Origin: Mimachlamys varia
Taxonomy: Eukaryota; Mollusca; Bivalvia; Pectinida; Pectinidae
Assembly: GCA_947623455.1 (NCBI GenBank)
Contig: OX392540.1
Span: forward strand, 9,503,432-9,567,431
Length of the DNA stretch: 64,000 nt
Direction of reading: 5' to 3'
This document shows positions 12,705 to 24,500 of the stretch, piece by piece. Made by a program: the position numbers and the translations under genes. The notes under the pieces are model-generated. The model saw only the letters and a program-made list of their open reading frames with translations, had not been told where the DNA came from and searched no databases. Each line of letters opens with the position of its first letter. Within the stretch, counting starts at the first letter, position 1.

Positions 12705-13149
12705 ATGGATGGCATTGTACCACCGCTGACAGAAAGTACATCGGTTGATAACCTTGCTTCCTCATGTCCAGACTGGTCTAAAGTTTCAGGTAATTTTAAT
12801 TGAATCTCGTTTAAACATGGAATTAATTCCAAAGGCTTAAACACCGTTATACTCAACATTATCTAATTGAATTAAATAAATATGTTTTAAACTCTAATCA
12901 ATTATGTGAATTTGAGCAAAGAGTTGAATAATTGCAAATGGCAAGAAGTTTTAACAAACATTTTTACAATTGTTCCTTTTTTATTACATTTCAGTCCATT
13001 ACAAAAACTGTCCTGGATACTTGGTATCTACAGCATATGTACCTACATACCAAAATGATGTTGGATTTGTGAATTGCAAAGGAAGAATGAGAGACTTTAC
13101 TATAACTGTACCAACAAGACAGCAGAAACCAAGTTACTTCAAAACATAG
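12705..13149 (+). CDS. small two-exon gene model, unknown protein
   Basis: Proposed join is 12705-12789 and 12995-13149, giving 79 codons including a phase-1 junction codon. Exon 1 lies in a segment starting after 'ttttccttgcag' (12682), has ATG at 12705, and ends at cag|gtaatt. Exon 2 follows a strong 'tttttattacatttcag' acceptor and stays open to TAG at 13147. Phase agrees across the junction. The peptide has five Cys and a Tyr-rich middle (AYVPTYQNDVGF) and matches no family I know. It has no signal peptide or membrane segment. The short length, weak gtaatt donor and the decayed duplicate upstream suggest a gene fragment or a small young gene. Confidence 0.3.
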
Positions 13150-13979
13150 GACCGGAAACCATGCAAGTGGTTTATGAACATTTTCTCTTAAGATTTCAAG
13201 CAACTCTTTTTAATTCAGAAATCATGTGCAAGGAACGAGAAAGTTTGATAGAATATTATGTTGTTATAATCAAACGCCATGCATAATTTTTGATTATAAA
13301 GATTGAGATTAGGGATAATATTTTAATGATTGAAGTCGTTTGGTTTTTAGGGCACACGAGACAAACTCTCTAGTGACCTATTCTAATTGTCTTTTGTCCG
13401 TCGTCGTGCATTCGTCTACAATTTACATTTCAATTTCTTCTCAAAAACTCCTGGACAAATTTGGCAGGAACCTTCCTGGCTAACAATGCACCAAAATTGT
13501 CAATTATATGGTCCTATTCCCCTAGGGGCCTGAGAAAGGGGTCAAATTAGTTGAATCCTCAACAATCTTCTTCTTCAGACTCAGATATTTTGTTATTTTT
13601 CGTTTTGTACTATAACTTGTGTATGACTTTGAAAGAATGTTGACTCTGGCCCAACTCTAGGACTGGAGAGGGGCTTGAAAGGGTCAAATTGACTAAAATT
13701 TCAACAATCTTCTTCTTATCAAAATGTGAATTTCATGGCCCCCCAGACTTCACATACCCCCTCCCCCCGCCACTAGCAACAAAATGAAGTTTACCATAGT
13801 TTATATAGGAAAATGACACCTTTGAATATATTTAGTTCATTTTCAGTTGGAAATATTTTAAACTTGGTTTGAATGATGATGATGATACTGTACGGTTAGG
13901 CCCACAAGGTAGAGTGGCCATACATTACAGTTCAATCAATTCGATTTAAGCTTAATATTGTTAAACACTTCATAGAAAT
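13150..13979. other. non-coding with diverged repeat fragment
   Basis: From about 13350 to 13760 the text 'gtccgtcgtcgtgc', 'cttcttctcaaaaactcctgg' and 'ggcctgagaaaggggtcaaat' resembles the interiors of the tandem-repeat elements elsewhere in the window (17148, 52896, 57045). It appears to be an old fragment of that class, without recognisable ends. A (gat)n run lies near 13874. Confidence 0.3.
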
Positions 13980-14185
13980 GGGCCGCCGTTTTACTATTTA
14001 TTAAAAAAAAAATAATAGTAAAATTTGAATTATGGATATCTTTATATGCTTTGAATTTAGGATATCCTAAAATAGATTTTTGGATATCCAGATATAATTC
14101 GTTGATATCCAAAAATTGAATTATGGATATCCAGAAATGAATTATGGATATCCAGTTTTGTTAATAAATAGTAAAACGGCGCCCC
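13980..14185. mobile_element. 206 bp MITE with 25 bp TIRs and GGATATCC repeats
   Basis: The ends gggccgccgttttactattt... (13980-14004) and its complement (14161-14185) form a 25 bp TIR with a couple of mismatches. The interior carries several copies of the palindrome ggatatcc or close variants (near 14034, 14070, 14085, 14111, 14127, 14148). There is no coding potential. The target duplication is unclear. Confidence 0.7.
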
Positions 14186-15045
14186 ATACATAGATACATA
14201 TATATATATAGATTTAAGAACGCATATATTAAGCAATCAACGAAAAGTGTTTATTTAAACACTCACCTGTCTTTTTAAATGACAATACAAGTACTGAGGT
14301 GGTCGACTAACTGCACTGCATGCAGTGATCGCGACATTCTGCATGCGCAGACTGGGGTTTACCCGGAATAAGTCATGGGGAACAACAGTTGGACAAATTC
14401 ACAAAGGCGGGAAAGTGTTTGTTATAAATATACATAAATTTGAGAAAAAAATAAATACATAGAACTAACAAATATAGACTAATAAAACTAACATCAATGA
14501 CTAACTCACCAGGAGTATTTAACAGACAAGCGAGAGTGAAAGAGAATGAAAAAATATGTCTAGGGAGAGAGTATGAAAGTTCATTACTGCTATAATAATA
14601 GAGTGAGAAAGGGAGTCGAATGCGGTATACGAGTTGGGAGCGGATAATGGATGTAAATCAAAAAAAAAATCAAACAAAGAAAAATTAGGAAAAACTGAAA
14701 TAAGAAATGTATGCATATAAAAACCATACGATGCTGAAATGGCTCGTTGCTAATTGATTTAAGCATGAATCATAATAGGTTTAATTGTTTTATTGGTATA
14801 TGTCTATATTTGTGCTTAATAACAAACACACATACTCGTATGTAAAAAAATAAAAGAAACTAAAAATCTCAAGAAGAAAGAAATGTTTATACAAAACGGA
14901 TAAGTAAATGAGCCAATAACGAGTATTGGGGGAAAAAAAGAGACAAAAGTACTATTTCTACTATAATTGTATCCCACAATAATTCATGATACTAATGTAT
15001 ATAAATATAATGTATGTATAGATTTATATACTATATTATAGAAAT
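14186..15045. other. non-coding, dispersed repeat copy
   Basis: About 14470-14960 is the second copy of the interspersed repeat seen at 310-770, in the same orientation. The rest is AT-rich sequence with nothing recognisable. Confidence 0.4.
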
Positions 15046-15211
15046 ATATCATAGGTGTCTGTTTAATAGTCCTGAATATTTGACACGAGGTACTGGTAAT
15101 CGCCCGATGTTCTTATTGCACAAGGCCGAAGGCCGAGTGCAATTGAACATCGGTCAATTACCAGTACCGAGGGTAAAATATTCTGGACTATTGCACAGAC
15201 ACCCATGATAT
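15046..15211. mobile_element. 166 bp foldback MITE
   Basis: The sequence folds on itself almost end to end: 'atatcataggtgtctgt' at the left pairs with 'acagacacccatgatat' at the right, and 'ggtactggtaatcg' pairs with the inner right arm. The centre is the small palindrome caaggccgaaggccg. It resembles in design, not clearly in sequence, the foldback at 56021-56175. Confidence 0.65.
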
Positions 15212-17147
15212 TGGTTTTATTATTACATAATCACTAAAACACACTTTGAATCACTAAAATTGTTCATTTCATTAAAATGTTTTTGAATAATAATAGATTA
15301 ATTTTCTAATGTATCGCATGAACTCTGGTATGTAAAAAAATAAACAGAAAGATAAACATTCCATTATCTGAGTAATAACCACAACAATATCAATATGTAT
15401 TCATTGGTGACTCCAAATCTCAACTTTCCTGATGACATCTGACTGTCTTTGATGCTTGAAATGGTCACGTGGTGTTCAATAGTAAATATAATATCATAAC
15501 TATTTATGTCATTTCTTAATATTTTGATTATTATATTTGGTTTGAGTAGTTATGTTTCCCTTTTGTTTATTTTCTGTAGTACACATGTTGAAATTTATAT
15601 CAAAATTATCGTTTGACAGATTTTACCTTGTTGCAAGTATAAATGACTTGTTGAAAATATCATGTTATGTACATTGGATCTAACTCGACATAAACACTGT
15701 GGTGCAAAAATGATGTATTCAACGCTTTTATTTTTATGAAATATTAACTGAATAAAGCAAAAATAGATTTTTTTATTATTTAATGCTTGTTTGTAAATTC
15801 CATGTCATTATCTTTAAAAAAAAAAAACGCATGTTGCAAGAAAATGTATTAATAAAATGTTGAAAAGGAATACAATTTGTTGATATTTATTTTTCAATGT
15901 ACATTAACCATCTTTGAAATCATTCAAAGAAATGCCAAAACATCTCGGATGACCTTTTACCTCAAAAACATAGTCAAACCTCATTACCTTGAAGTCGATG
16001 TTCAATGTAAAGTTTAGGTGGGTAGACTAAAGTCTTCTACCCTAATTAAACGGAGTCTTCAAGATATACATGTTCAAGATAATGAGGTGAAACTGTACGT
16101 ATACATTGATTCATTTTGATCCTCAGATAATGTCTATGTATCATGAAGCCAATGTTCAAAGTAGCATGCACCTGCATAAAGTAAACGGCCATTTTTCAGT
16201 CTTAAAAATATGGGTTCAACTTTAAAGCTGAGAAAAGGGAGTTAATTGCAAAGCAGAAAATGTATAAAGCAATATATGGTAGTGAACTCGTTTTTGTGCT
16301 ATGCTCGGTCAAAGAATACCAAAATGAGCAAAACATTTTATGTGAAAAATGCTGTTTTGACCCAATCGCAGGACAATTTCATTCAATATCTTCCAGATAT
16401 GTATGAATGTTTGCAGAATTGACAAAAATAGTATTTTCTTATTAATTATGAAAGTAAAAGGTCTTTAAATTATTTTTTTTTCTCAAAAAATAAATCTTGG
16501 TTACCCCTACCCCTTATTTTTCAATGAGAAAATAGTCAATTTTTTCATCATATTTTGCAGATTTAGTGCTTTATAAAAAAAAATCCTGGCGACAAACATT
16601 TTTAGATTTTTTTGCAGATCAAACGTTAAAATAGCTTAAGTTACATTAAATATCTGAAAAAAATAGCAGAAATATAAATAAAATACCTTTGTTGCAAAAT
16701 ATTTGCTTTTTATGAAAAATGGCGACACACTGACGATTAAATCAAGCTAAAAAAAAATATATATTTGCCATTCGTGAAGTGCAAGACTTGCATAGAAATA
16801 CTTATTTTCAAAAAAAGTTCTACAAACAACAACAGACATCTATTTTTTTGCTACATTTTTCAAATGCATATTTGCTATCAAAATTGATAATGCATTGTTA
16901 GATATTACGAACATATCTCACGTGAGATCAAAACGAGATTTGAACGAGATTGAAACCTCACAAGAGCAGATCTTTAAAACAGTCATATTTCAAAAACCGT
17001 TTGTTGTTCAGAGCTTCTGTAATGATATTATTGTAGGCATATGCCAAATCTAGCTTTTTTTGTCACACATATACCTGTTAGGTACAACAAAAGTTCACCA
17101 TTGGGTCAAAATTTAAAAAATTATTAAATTAAATTTTTTTCATTTTT
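15212..17147. other. AT-rich non-coding DNA
   Basis: No gene, structured repeat or exon with matching splice sites was recognised. It contains poly-A/T runs (for example near 15818) and a stretch near 16020-16090 that reads like diverged interspersed repeat. Confidence 0.4.
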
Positions 17148-18584
17148 AGCTCACCTGGCCCGAAGGGCCAAGTGAGCTTATGTGATGGTGCAGGGTCCAT
17201 CGTGCGTCCGTCAACTTTTTCCTTTAAATGACTTCTTCTAAAATACTGAAAGGCCCAGTGACATGAAATTTGGCTGGTAGATTTCTTGGAAGGAGCTGAA
17301 CAAAGTTTGCGAAAAAAAATCACTTTGACCTAATTTCAAGGTCACAGGGGTCAAAAATGTTGAAACCTTCAAACAACTTCTTCTAAAATGCCGTCAGGCA
17401 TAGAGACTTAATATTTGACCAGTAGCTTCCTTGGATGAAGCCAAATAAAGTTTGCGAAAAAAAATGACCTTGACCAATAATCAAGGTCACAGTGAGGTTA
17501 AATTTATTTTAACCTTTAAACGACTTCTTCTGAAATACCAAAAGCCCTAGAAACATGGCATTTGGCTGAAAAGTTCCTTGGATGAAGCCCAATAAAGTTT
17601 GGGGAAAAAATGACCTTGACCTATATTCAAGGTCACAAGGGTCAAATCTGTTAAAACTTTCAAAATACTTCTGAAATACCAAAAGCCCTAGAAGCATGAT
17701 ATTTGGCTGAAAGGTTCCTTGGATGAAGCCCGACAAAGTTTGCGAAAAGAAATGACCTTGACCTATATTCAAGGTCACAGGGATCAAATCTGTTAAAACC
17801 TTTAAACGACTTCTTCTGAAATACCAAAAACCCCAGAAGCATGACATTTGGCTGAAATGTTTTTTGGATGAAGCCCGACAAAGTTTGCAAAAAGAAATGA
17901 CCTTGACCTATATTCAAGGTCACAGGGGTCAAATCTGTTAAAACCTTTAAACGACTTCTTCTGAAATACCAAAAGCCCTAGAAGCATGATATTTGGCTGA
18001 AAGGTTCCTTGGATGAAGCCCGACAAAGTTTGCGAAAAGAAATGACCTTGACCTATATTCAAGGTCACAGGAGTCAAAATCTGTTGAAACCTTCAAACGA
18101 CTTCTTCTGAAATTCCAAAAGCCCTAGAAGCATGATATTTGGCTGGAAGGTTCCTTGGATGAAGCCTGACAAAGTTTGCGAAAAGAAATGACCTTGACTT
18201 ATGTATTCAAGGTCACAGGGGTCAAATCTGTTAAAACATTCAAACAACTTCTTCTGAAGTACCAAAAGCCCTGGAAGCATGACATTTGGCTGAAAGGTTT
18301 CTTGGATGAAGCCTGACAAAGTTTGCGAAAAGAAATGACCTTGATCTTTATTTACCTAGAGACATGATATTTGGCTGGTAGCGTCCTGGGATGAAGCCAA
18401 ACAAAATTTGAAAATGAAAATGATGTTGTCTTATAAGGTCACAGGGGTAAAATATATTTAAATCTTAAGATGTTCTTCTAAATGTCTTACATTAAAAGAT
18501 TTTAGGGAACTTTAGGGTTACACTATAATATAAGTCAGAGATTAATACCAGGTGAGCGATGCAGGCCCATTGGGCCTCTTGTTT
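17148..18584 (+). mobile_element. Helentron-like element with ~145 bp repeats, older copy
   Basis: The 5' end is the hairpin agctcacctggcc-gaa-gggccaagtgagct. The 3' end is 'ccaggtgagcgatgcaggcc' followed by cattgggcctcttgttt, a ggccc/gggcc hairpin. The two ends share inverted subterminal sequence (agctcacctgg / ccaggtgagc). This fits non-autonomous Helentron-like rolling-circle elements such as the bivalve pearl/CvA type; the class is inferred. The interior has about six to eight diverged units with cttcttctgaaataccaaaa and atgaccttgacctatattc. It is a shorter, more diverged relative of 57045-60130. There is no Rep/helicase gene. Confidence 0.7.
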
Positions 18585-19830
18585 TGAAAATTGTTCACTA
18601 ATCAATAAAAAAAAATGTCATTCTGATGAGTTTGACGTTTTCAGTTTTTCTGTAACTGCGGTTTCCGGTATGCACCCTTTTGAATTTTCTCCTCTATAAT
18701 CTACATTGTAAATAAAAAGCCGTTTCCCATTTAAACTTCTCAAATTCCACCAGTGGGATTCAGCTCAAACTTGTTTAAAATGATGGCTATATCTCAATAA
18801 CCGTTTAATGTCCAGATGTTGCAAAGGTATATTATTGTAGATTACATCTGGGGAAAAGTTTCTTCATCTACAAGTTCTTACAAAATGCATGTGTCTCGTA
18901 AAAAAGCGCAGCAGAGGTCAAACTTAATCTATTTTTAAATTTTTTTCATTATTTATTATTTTTGATTTTATTTCCAACTAATCATTAGAGTTTGCCATTC
19001 CGATAAAATTGATACCTTCAGTGTCTTGATAGCACTTCCGGTAGTATCAGATATCACAAAATATGTCTCGTAAAAGAGCGCAGCAGAGGTCAAAGTTAAT
19101 CTATTTTTTCAAAACTGTTTATACAGATCAATAGAGTATGTCATTCTGATGATATTGATACCTTCGTTGTCCACCAGTGGGATTCAGTTCAAACTTGTCT
19201 AAAATGATTATGGGATAGTCCCGAATAAAGTTGGATATTTTTATATTGATTCAAAATCAAAGATGGCCGCTATGACGTCATATATGAAAATGTTAAAATG
19301 GCTATATCTCAATTACCGTTTAATGTCCAGGGTCCAGTTGTTCAAAGGGTGATTAGCTTAATCACTATTTAACAACATTTTTCAAACTTGAATAACTTTG
19401 TCAATATACAAGTTTCAATCTTAAAATTTTGTATGTACATTGACAATATTAGGCATTTTATATCTGCAAAGTTGTAATTAAATCTATGGTATCAATTTAA
19501 AGTTACAGGAGAATTAATATTTGCGCTAATCACTGATTAAGCTAATCATCTTTTGAACAACTGGGCCCTGATGTTTCAAAGGTATATTGTAGATTACAAC
19601 TGGGGAAATTTTTTTTGTTCTAGAAGTTATTACAAAATACGTCTCGTAAAAAAGCGCAGCAGAGGTCAAGGTTAATCTATTATTAGAAATTTTTCATTTT
19701 TCATTATTTTTTAAAACTGTTTCTACAGATGAATAGAGTATGTCATTCCGATGATATTGATACCTTCGGTGTCTTGATAACACTTCCGGTTAAGGTAGTA
19801 AGCCATTTTGAAAATTTCCCTATGTATTCT
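18585..19830 (+). repeat. degenerate composite repeats
   Basis: Two motifs recur in changing order: 'ctcgtaaaaaagcgcagcag' near 18895, 19064 and 19644, and 'gatgatattgataccttc' near 18998, 19149 and 19750. The phrase 'ccaccagtgggattcag' near 18747 and 19171 matches the core of the 7.2-10.9 kb array, so the two repeat families share a module. A MITE (19327-19571) interrupts the region. Confidence 0.55.
19327..19571. mobile_element. hAT-type MITE with ~37 bp TIRs
   Basis: The left end cagggtccagttgttcaaag and the right end, read in reverse complement as cagggcccagttgttcaaaa, continue together through gatgattagcttaatca. The CAGGG start is typical of hAT elements. The surrounding repeat has an uninterrupted paralogue near 18803 (taatgtccagatgttgcaaa), which shows the insertion point. 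An 8 bp target duplication is not clear. Confidence 0.65.
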
Positions 19831-20642
19831 TTGTATTAAAATCGTTTACTGTCTATCAGTGGTAAAAGGGAAGTAGTTCTTAAAATATGTAAGAGTTACC
19901 TCCCTTTCACCAATACAAAATCTGACAAAGATGTGAAAAGCCCTTCTGTTCAGAAACAATTTCTAGTTATAATCATCACTATCAGTCCTGTGAACAGTAT
20001 GACTATAATTAACTGGATTAGCGTAGCATGGTGGTGTTCTACTGTAGCTAGACCTGTATGTACCCCCCTCATGTGAACCCCTTTCCAATAACAAGACATC
20101 CTTCAAAACCTCGTCTCCCTTCGAGTTTTGACTATTGTCTATTGTCTATTTCAATGTTTTTGTTGAGGCTTTCCACAGGGTGCACACCTACTCCAACAAT
20201 GTTAGAGGTTTAACACGGCGAGATACTTTTTGACAGGCGCCGTGTCGCAGTCGGCAAAATCATATCCGATAATAAAAAGGCCGACTAGCGGCCTCTTATG
20301 TTATAGGAGTAGGTGCACACCTAACTCTGTGTATTTCGAACCCCCAACAACACTAGGTACCGTATCCACAGTGTTAACTACCGTTTCCGACCCAGTGTAA
20401 ACACTTACTGATGGTGCTATAACGGAGAGTACTACCTTATCGCTGTTTTTTGTACCTTTCTGTGTAACTGGATATTCCCTTGAGAGCTTAATAACATTTC
20501 ACTTTCAAGCTGAAGTTCACAGTTATATTTTACTAAGAAATCCATCCCTAGTAAGCCTGAAAGGTTATCTACATCTGCCACTATAAAAGTTTGTTCAAAC
20601 TTAATAACCCTATTTCAAAAACTAAAGGAATACACCCCTTAA
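19831..20642. other. non-coding with a small TIR element
   Basis: Between 20179 and 20321 the ends ggtgcacacctactcc and, in complement, ggtgtgcacctactcc form an imperfect 16 bp TIR around a G+C-richer 143 bp core. It is probably a MITE; no clear target duplication was seen. The flanks show nothing recognisable. Confidence 0.4.
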
Positions 20643-20888
20643 GGACTCGCACAACTAAATCAGCCTATCACGAAGTGTTTCATACGTTTGTAGTCCCCAC
20701 CGAAAATTTGTTCCGGCTAAGTACAGCGATTCTGAATAATCTAAATAGGTAATTGTTGACATATTCTGCATTGAATGAAATCTATAGATATTTAACTTTA
20801 CAAAAATGTATACTTTTGGTAGATTTTGATATGTGATGGCGGATTAATATGGGGTCAAAAGTCAGAGGGTGTTCCCGTCCCATTTCAC

Positions 20889-20970
20889 GGGTGCGACGAA
20901 TCACCGAAACGGACCGAAACGGGACCGAAACGGACCGAATCGGGACCGAAACGGAGTCGAAATAGAATAT
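20889..20970 (+). repeat. left terminal inverted repeat with ccgaaacgg motifs
   Basis: After the 17 bp outer part, the 9-11 bp motif (ga)ccgaaacgg(g) is iterated about five times with a variant ccgaatcgg, ending in ggagtcgaaat. This G+C-rich block stands out from AT-rich DNA. Iterated motifs at transposon ends often bind transposase; that role is inferred. Confidence 0.75.
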
Positions 20971-21562
20971 TTATAGTTATTTAGAGCAAAATAAAATACA
21001 TATCAACGGTCTTTGATACAATTTAAAGCAAAAAAGCTGAACGGAGCCAAAAAATTCATGTTTGACCAAAACATGAACAAATTGGGTCCACACCTGATTA
21101 TTAGCCTAAAGATAACTTTACTTATTTATTTTGGTAATGATTGCAGAAAATGTTTTATTAGAAATATTTAAGAAATATTAAACATACAAATAACGCATTC
21201 ATCTGACACTATTTTTAAATTTTGAGTCAAGTTAGGAATGTATAATTAAATTGTCATCATAACTACATATTCCATTTGAAATTTAAAGATAGGATCTTAT
21301 TCCAAAACTTGTACAATGTACAGTGTACAATCGTATGCAAGTTCGAAGCTGTAGAAACAAATCGCTGAATAAAATACAAGTACGCAAACCATTGTTGAAA
21401 AGATGACACAACGAAGCAAACGAAATTAACGTTTTATTATATAAACAAACAAATAAAATACTCCATTGTAAACCTTATAAAATGTATAATAATCTAGACT
21501 TGAAATAGTTTCGGCTGGAGCTATAATCTTTTCCCTTTTGCAAACCCCTCTTAGTTTTTCAA

Positions 21563-24500
21563 TGCCAACTAACATATATAACATGTGATGTAGTATATAT
21601 AACCTTACTCTAACTAACATATGTAACATGTGATGTAGTGCATATAACCTTACTCTATCATACATATATAAGATGTGATGTTGTGTATATAACCTTATTC
21701 TAACTAACATATGTAACATGTGATGTAGTGTATATAACCTTACTCTATCATACATATATAACATGTGATGTAGTGTATATAACCTTACTCTATCATACAT
21801 ATATAGCATGTGATGTAGTGTATATAACCTTACTCTAACTAACATATATAACATGTGATGTAGTGTATATAACCTTACTCTAACTAACATATGTAACATG
21901 TGATGTAGTGTATATAACCTCACTCTAACTAACATATATAGCATGTGATGTAGTATATATAACCTTACTCTAACTAACATATGTAACATGTGATGTAGTG
22001 TATATAACCTTATTCTCACTAACATATGTAACATGTGATGTAGTGTATATAACCTTACTCTAACTAACATATGTAACATGTGATGTAGTGTATATAACCT
22101 TATTCTCACTAACATATATAACATGTGATGTAGTGTATATAACCTTACTCTAACTAACATATGTAACATGTGATGTAGTGTATATAACCTTACTCTAACT
22201 AACATATATAACATGTGATGTAGTGTATATAACCTAACTCTAACTAACATATGTAACATGTGATGTAGTGTATATAACCTTACTCTATCATACATATATA
22301 ACATGTGACGTAGTGTATATAACCTTACTCTAACATACATATATAACATGTGATGTAGTGTATATAACCTTACTATAACTAACATATGTAACATGTGATG
22401 TAGTGTATATAACCTTACTATAACTAACATATGTAACATGTGATGTAGTGTATATAACCTTACTCTAACTAACATATGTAACATGTGATGTAGTGTATAT
22501 AACCTTATTCTCACTAACATATATAACATGTGATGTAGTGTATATAACCTTACTCTAACTAACATATGTAACATGTGATGTAGTGTATATAACCTTACTC
22601 TAACTAACATATGTAACATGTGATGTAGTGTATATAACCTTACTCTAACTAACATATGTAACATGTGATGTAGTGTATATAACCTTACTCTAACTAACAT
22701 ATGTAACATGTGATGTAGTGTATATAACCTTACTCTAACTAACATATGTAACATGTGATGTAGTGTATATAACCTTACTCTAACTAACATATGTAACATG
22801 TGATGTAGTGTATATAACCTTATTCTCACTAACATATGTAACATGTGATGTAGTGTATATAACCTTACTCTAACTAACATATGTAACATGTGATGTAGTG
22901 TATATAACCTTACTCTAACTAACATATGTAACATGTGATGTAGTGTATACAACCTTACTCTAACTAACATATGTAACATGTGATGTAGTGTATACAACCT
23001 TACTCTAACTAACATATATAACATGTGATGTAGTGTATATAACCTTACTCTAACTAACAAATGTAACATGTGATGTAGTGTATATAACCTTACTCTAACT
23101 AACATATGTAACATGTGACGTAGTGTATATAACCTTACTCTAACTAACATATGTAACATGTGACGTAGTGTATATAACCTCACTCTAACATATATACATA
23201 TATAACATGTGATGTAGTGTATATAACCTTACTCTATCATACATATATAACATGTGATGTAGTGTATATAACCTAACTCTAACATACATACATACAAAAC
23301 ATGTGATGTAGTGTATATAACCTTACTCTATCATACATATACAACATGTGATGTAGTGTATATAACCTAACTCTAACATACATACATACAAAACATGTGA
23401 TGTAGTGTATATAACCTTACTCTATCATACATATATAACATGTGATGTAGTGTATATAACCTAACTCTAACACACATACATACAAAACATGTGATGTAGT
23501 GTATATAACCTTACTCTTACTAACATATATAACATGTGACGTAGTGTATATAACCTTACTCTAACTAACATATGTAACATGTGATGTAGTGTATATAACC
23601 TTACTCTATCATACATATATAACATGTGATGTAGTGTATATAACCTTACTCTATCATACATATATAACATGTGATGTAGTGTATATAACCTTACTCTAAC
23701 TAACATATGTAACATGTGATGTAGTGTATATAACCTAACTCTAACATACATATATAACATGTGACGTAGTGTATATAACCTTACTATAACTAACATATGT
23801 AACATGTGATGTAGTGTATATAACCTTACTCTATCATACATATATAACATGTGATGTAGTGTATATAACCTTAGTCTATCATACATATATAGCATGTGAT
23901 GTAGTGTATATAACCTTACTCTAACTAACATATATAACATGTGATGTAGTGTATATAACCTTACTCTAACTAACATATGTAACATGTGATGTAGTGTATA
24001 TAACCTCATTCTAACTAACATATATAACATGTGATGTAGTATATATAACCTTACTCTAACTAACATATGTAACATGTGATGTAGTGTATATAACCTTATT
24101 CTCACTAACATATGTAACATGTGATGTAGTGTATATAACCTTACTCTAACTAACATATGTAACATGTGATGTAGTGTATATAACTTTATTCTCACTAACA
24201 TATATAACATGTGATGTAGTGTATATAACCTTACTCTAACTAACATATGTAACATGTGATGTAGTGTATATAACCTTACTCTAACTAACATATATAACAT
24301 GTGATGTAGTGTATATAACCTTACTCTAACTAACATATGTAACATGTGATGTAGTGTATATAACCTTACTCTAACTAACATATGTAACATGTGATGTAGT
24401 GTATATAACCTTACTCTATCATACATATATAACATGTGATGTAGTGTATATAACCTTACTCTATCATACATATATAACATGTGACGTAGTGTATATAACC

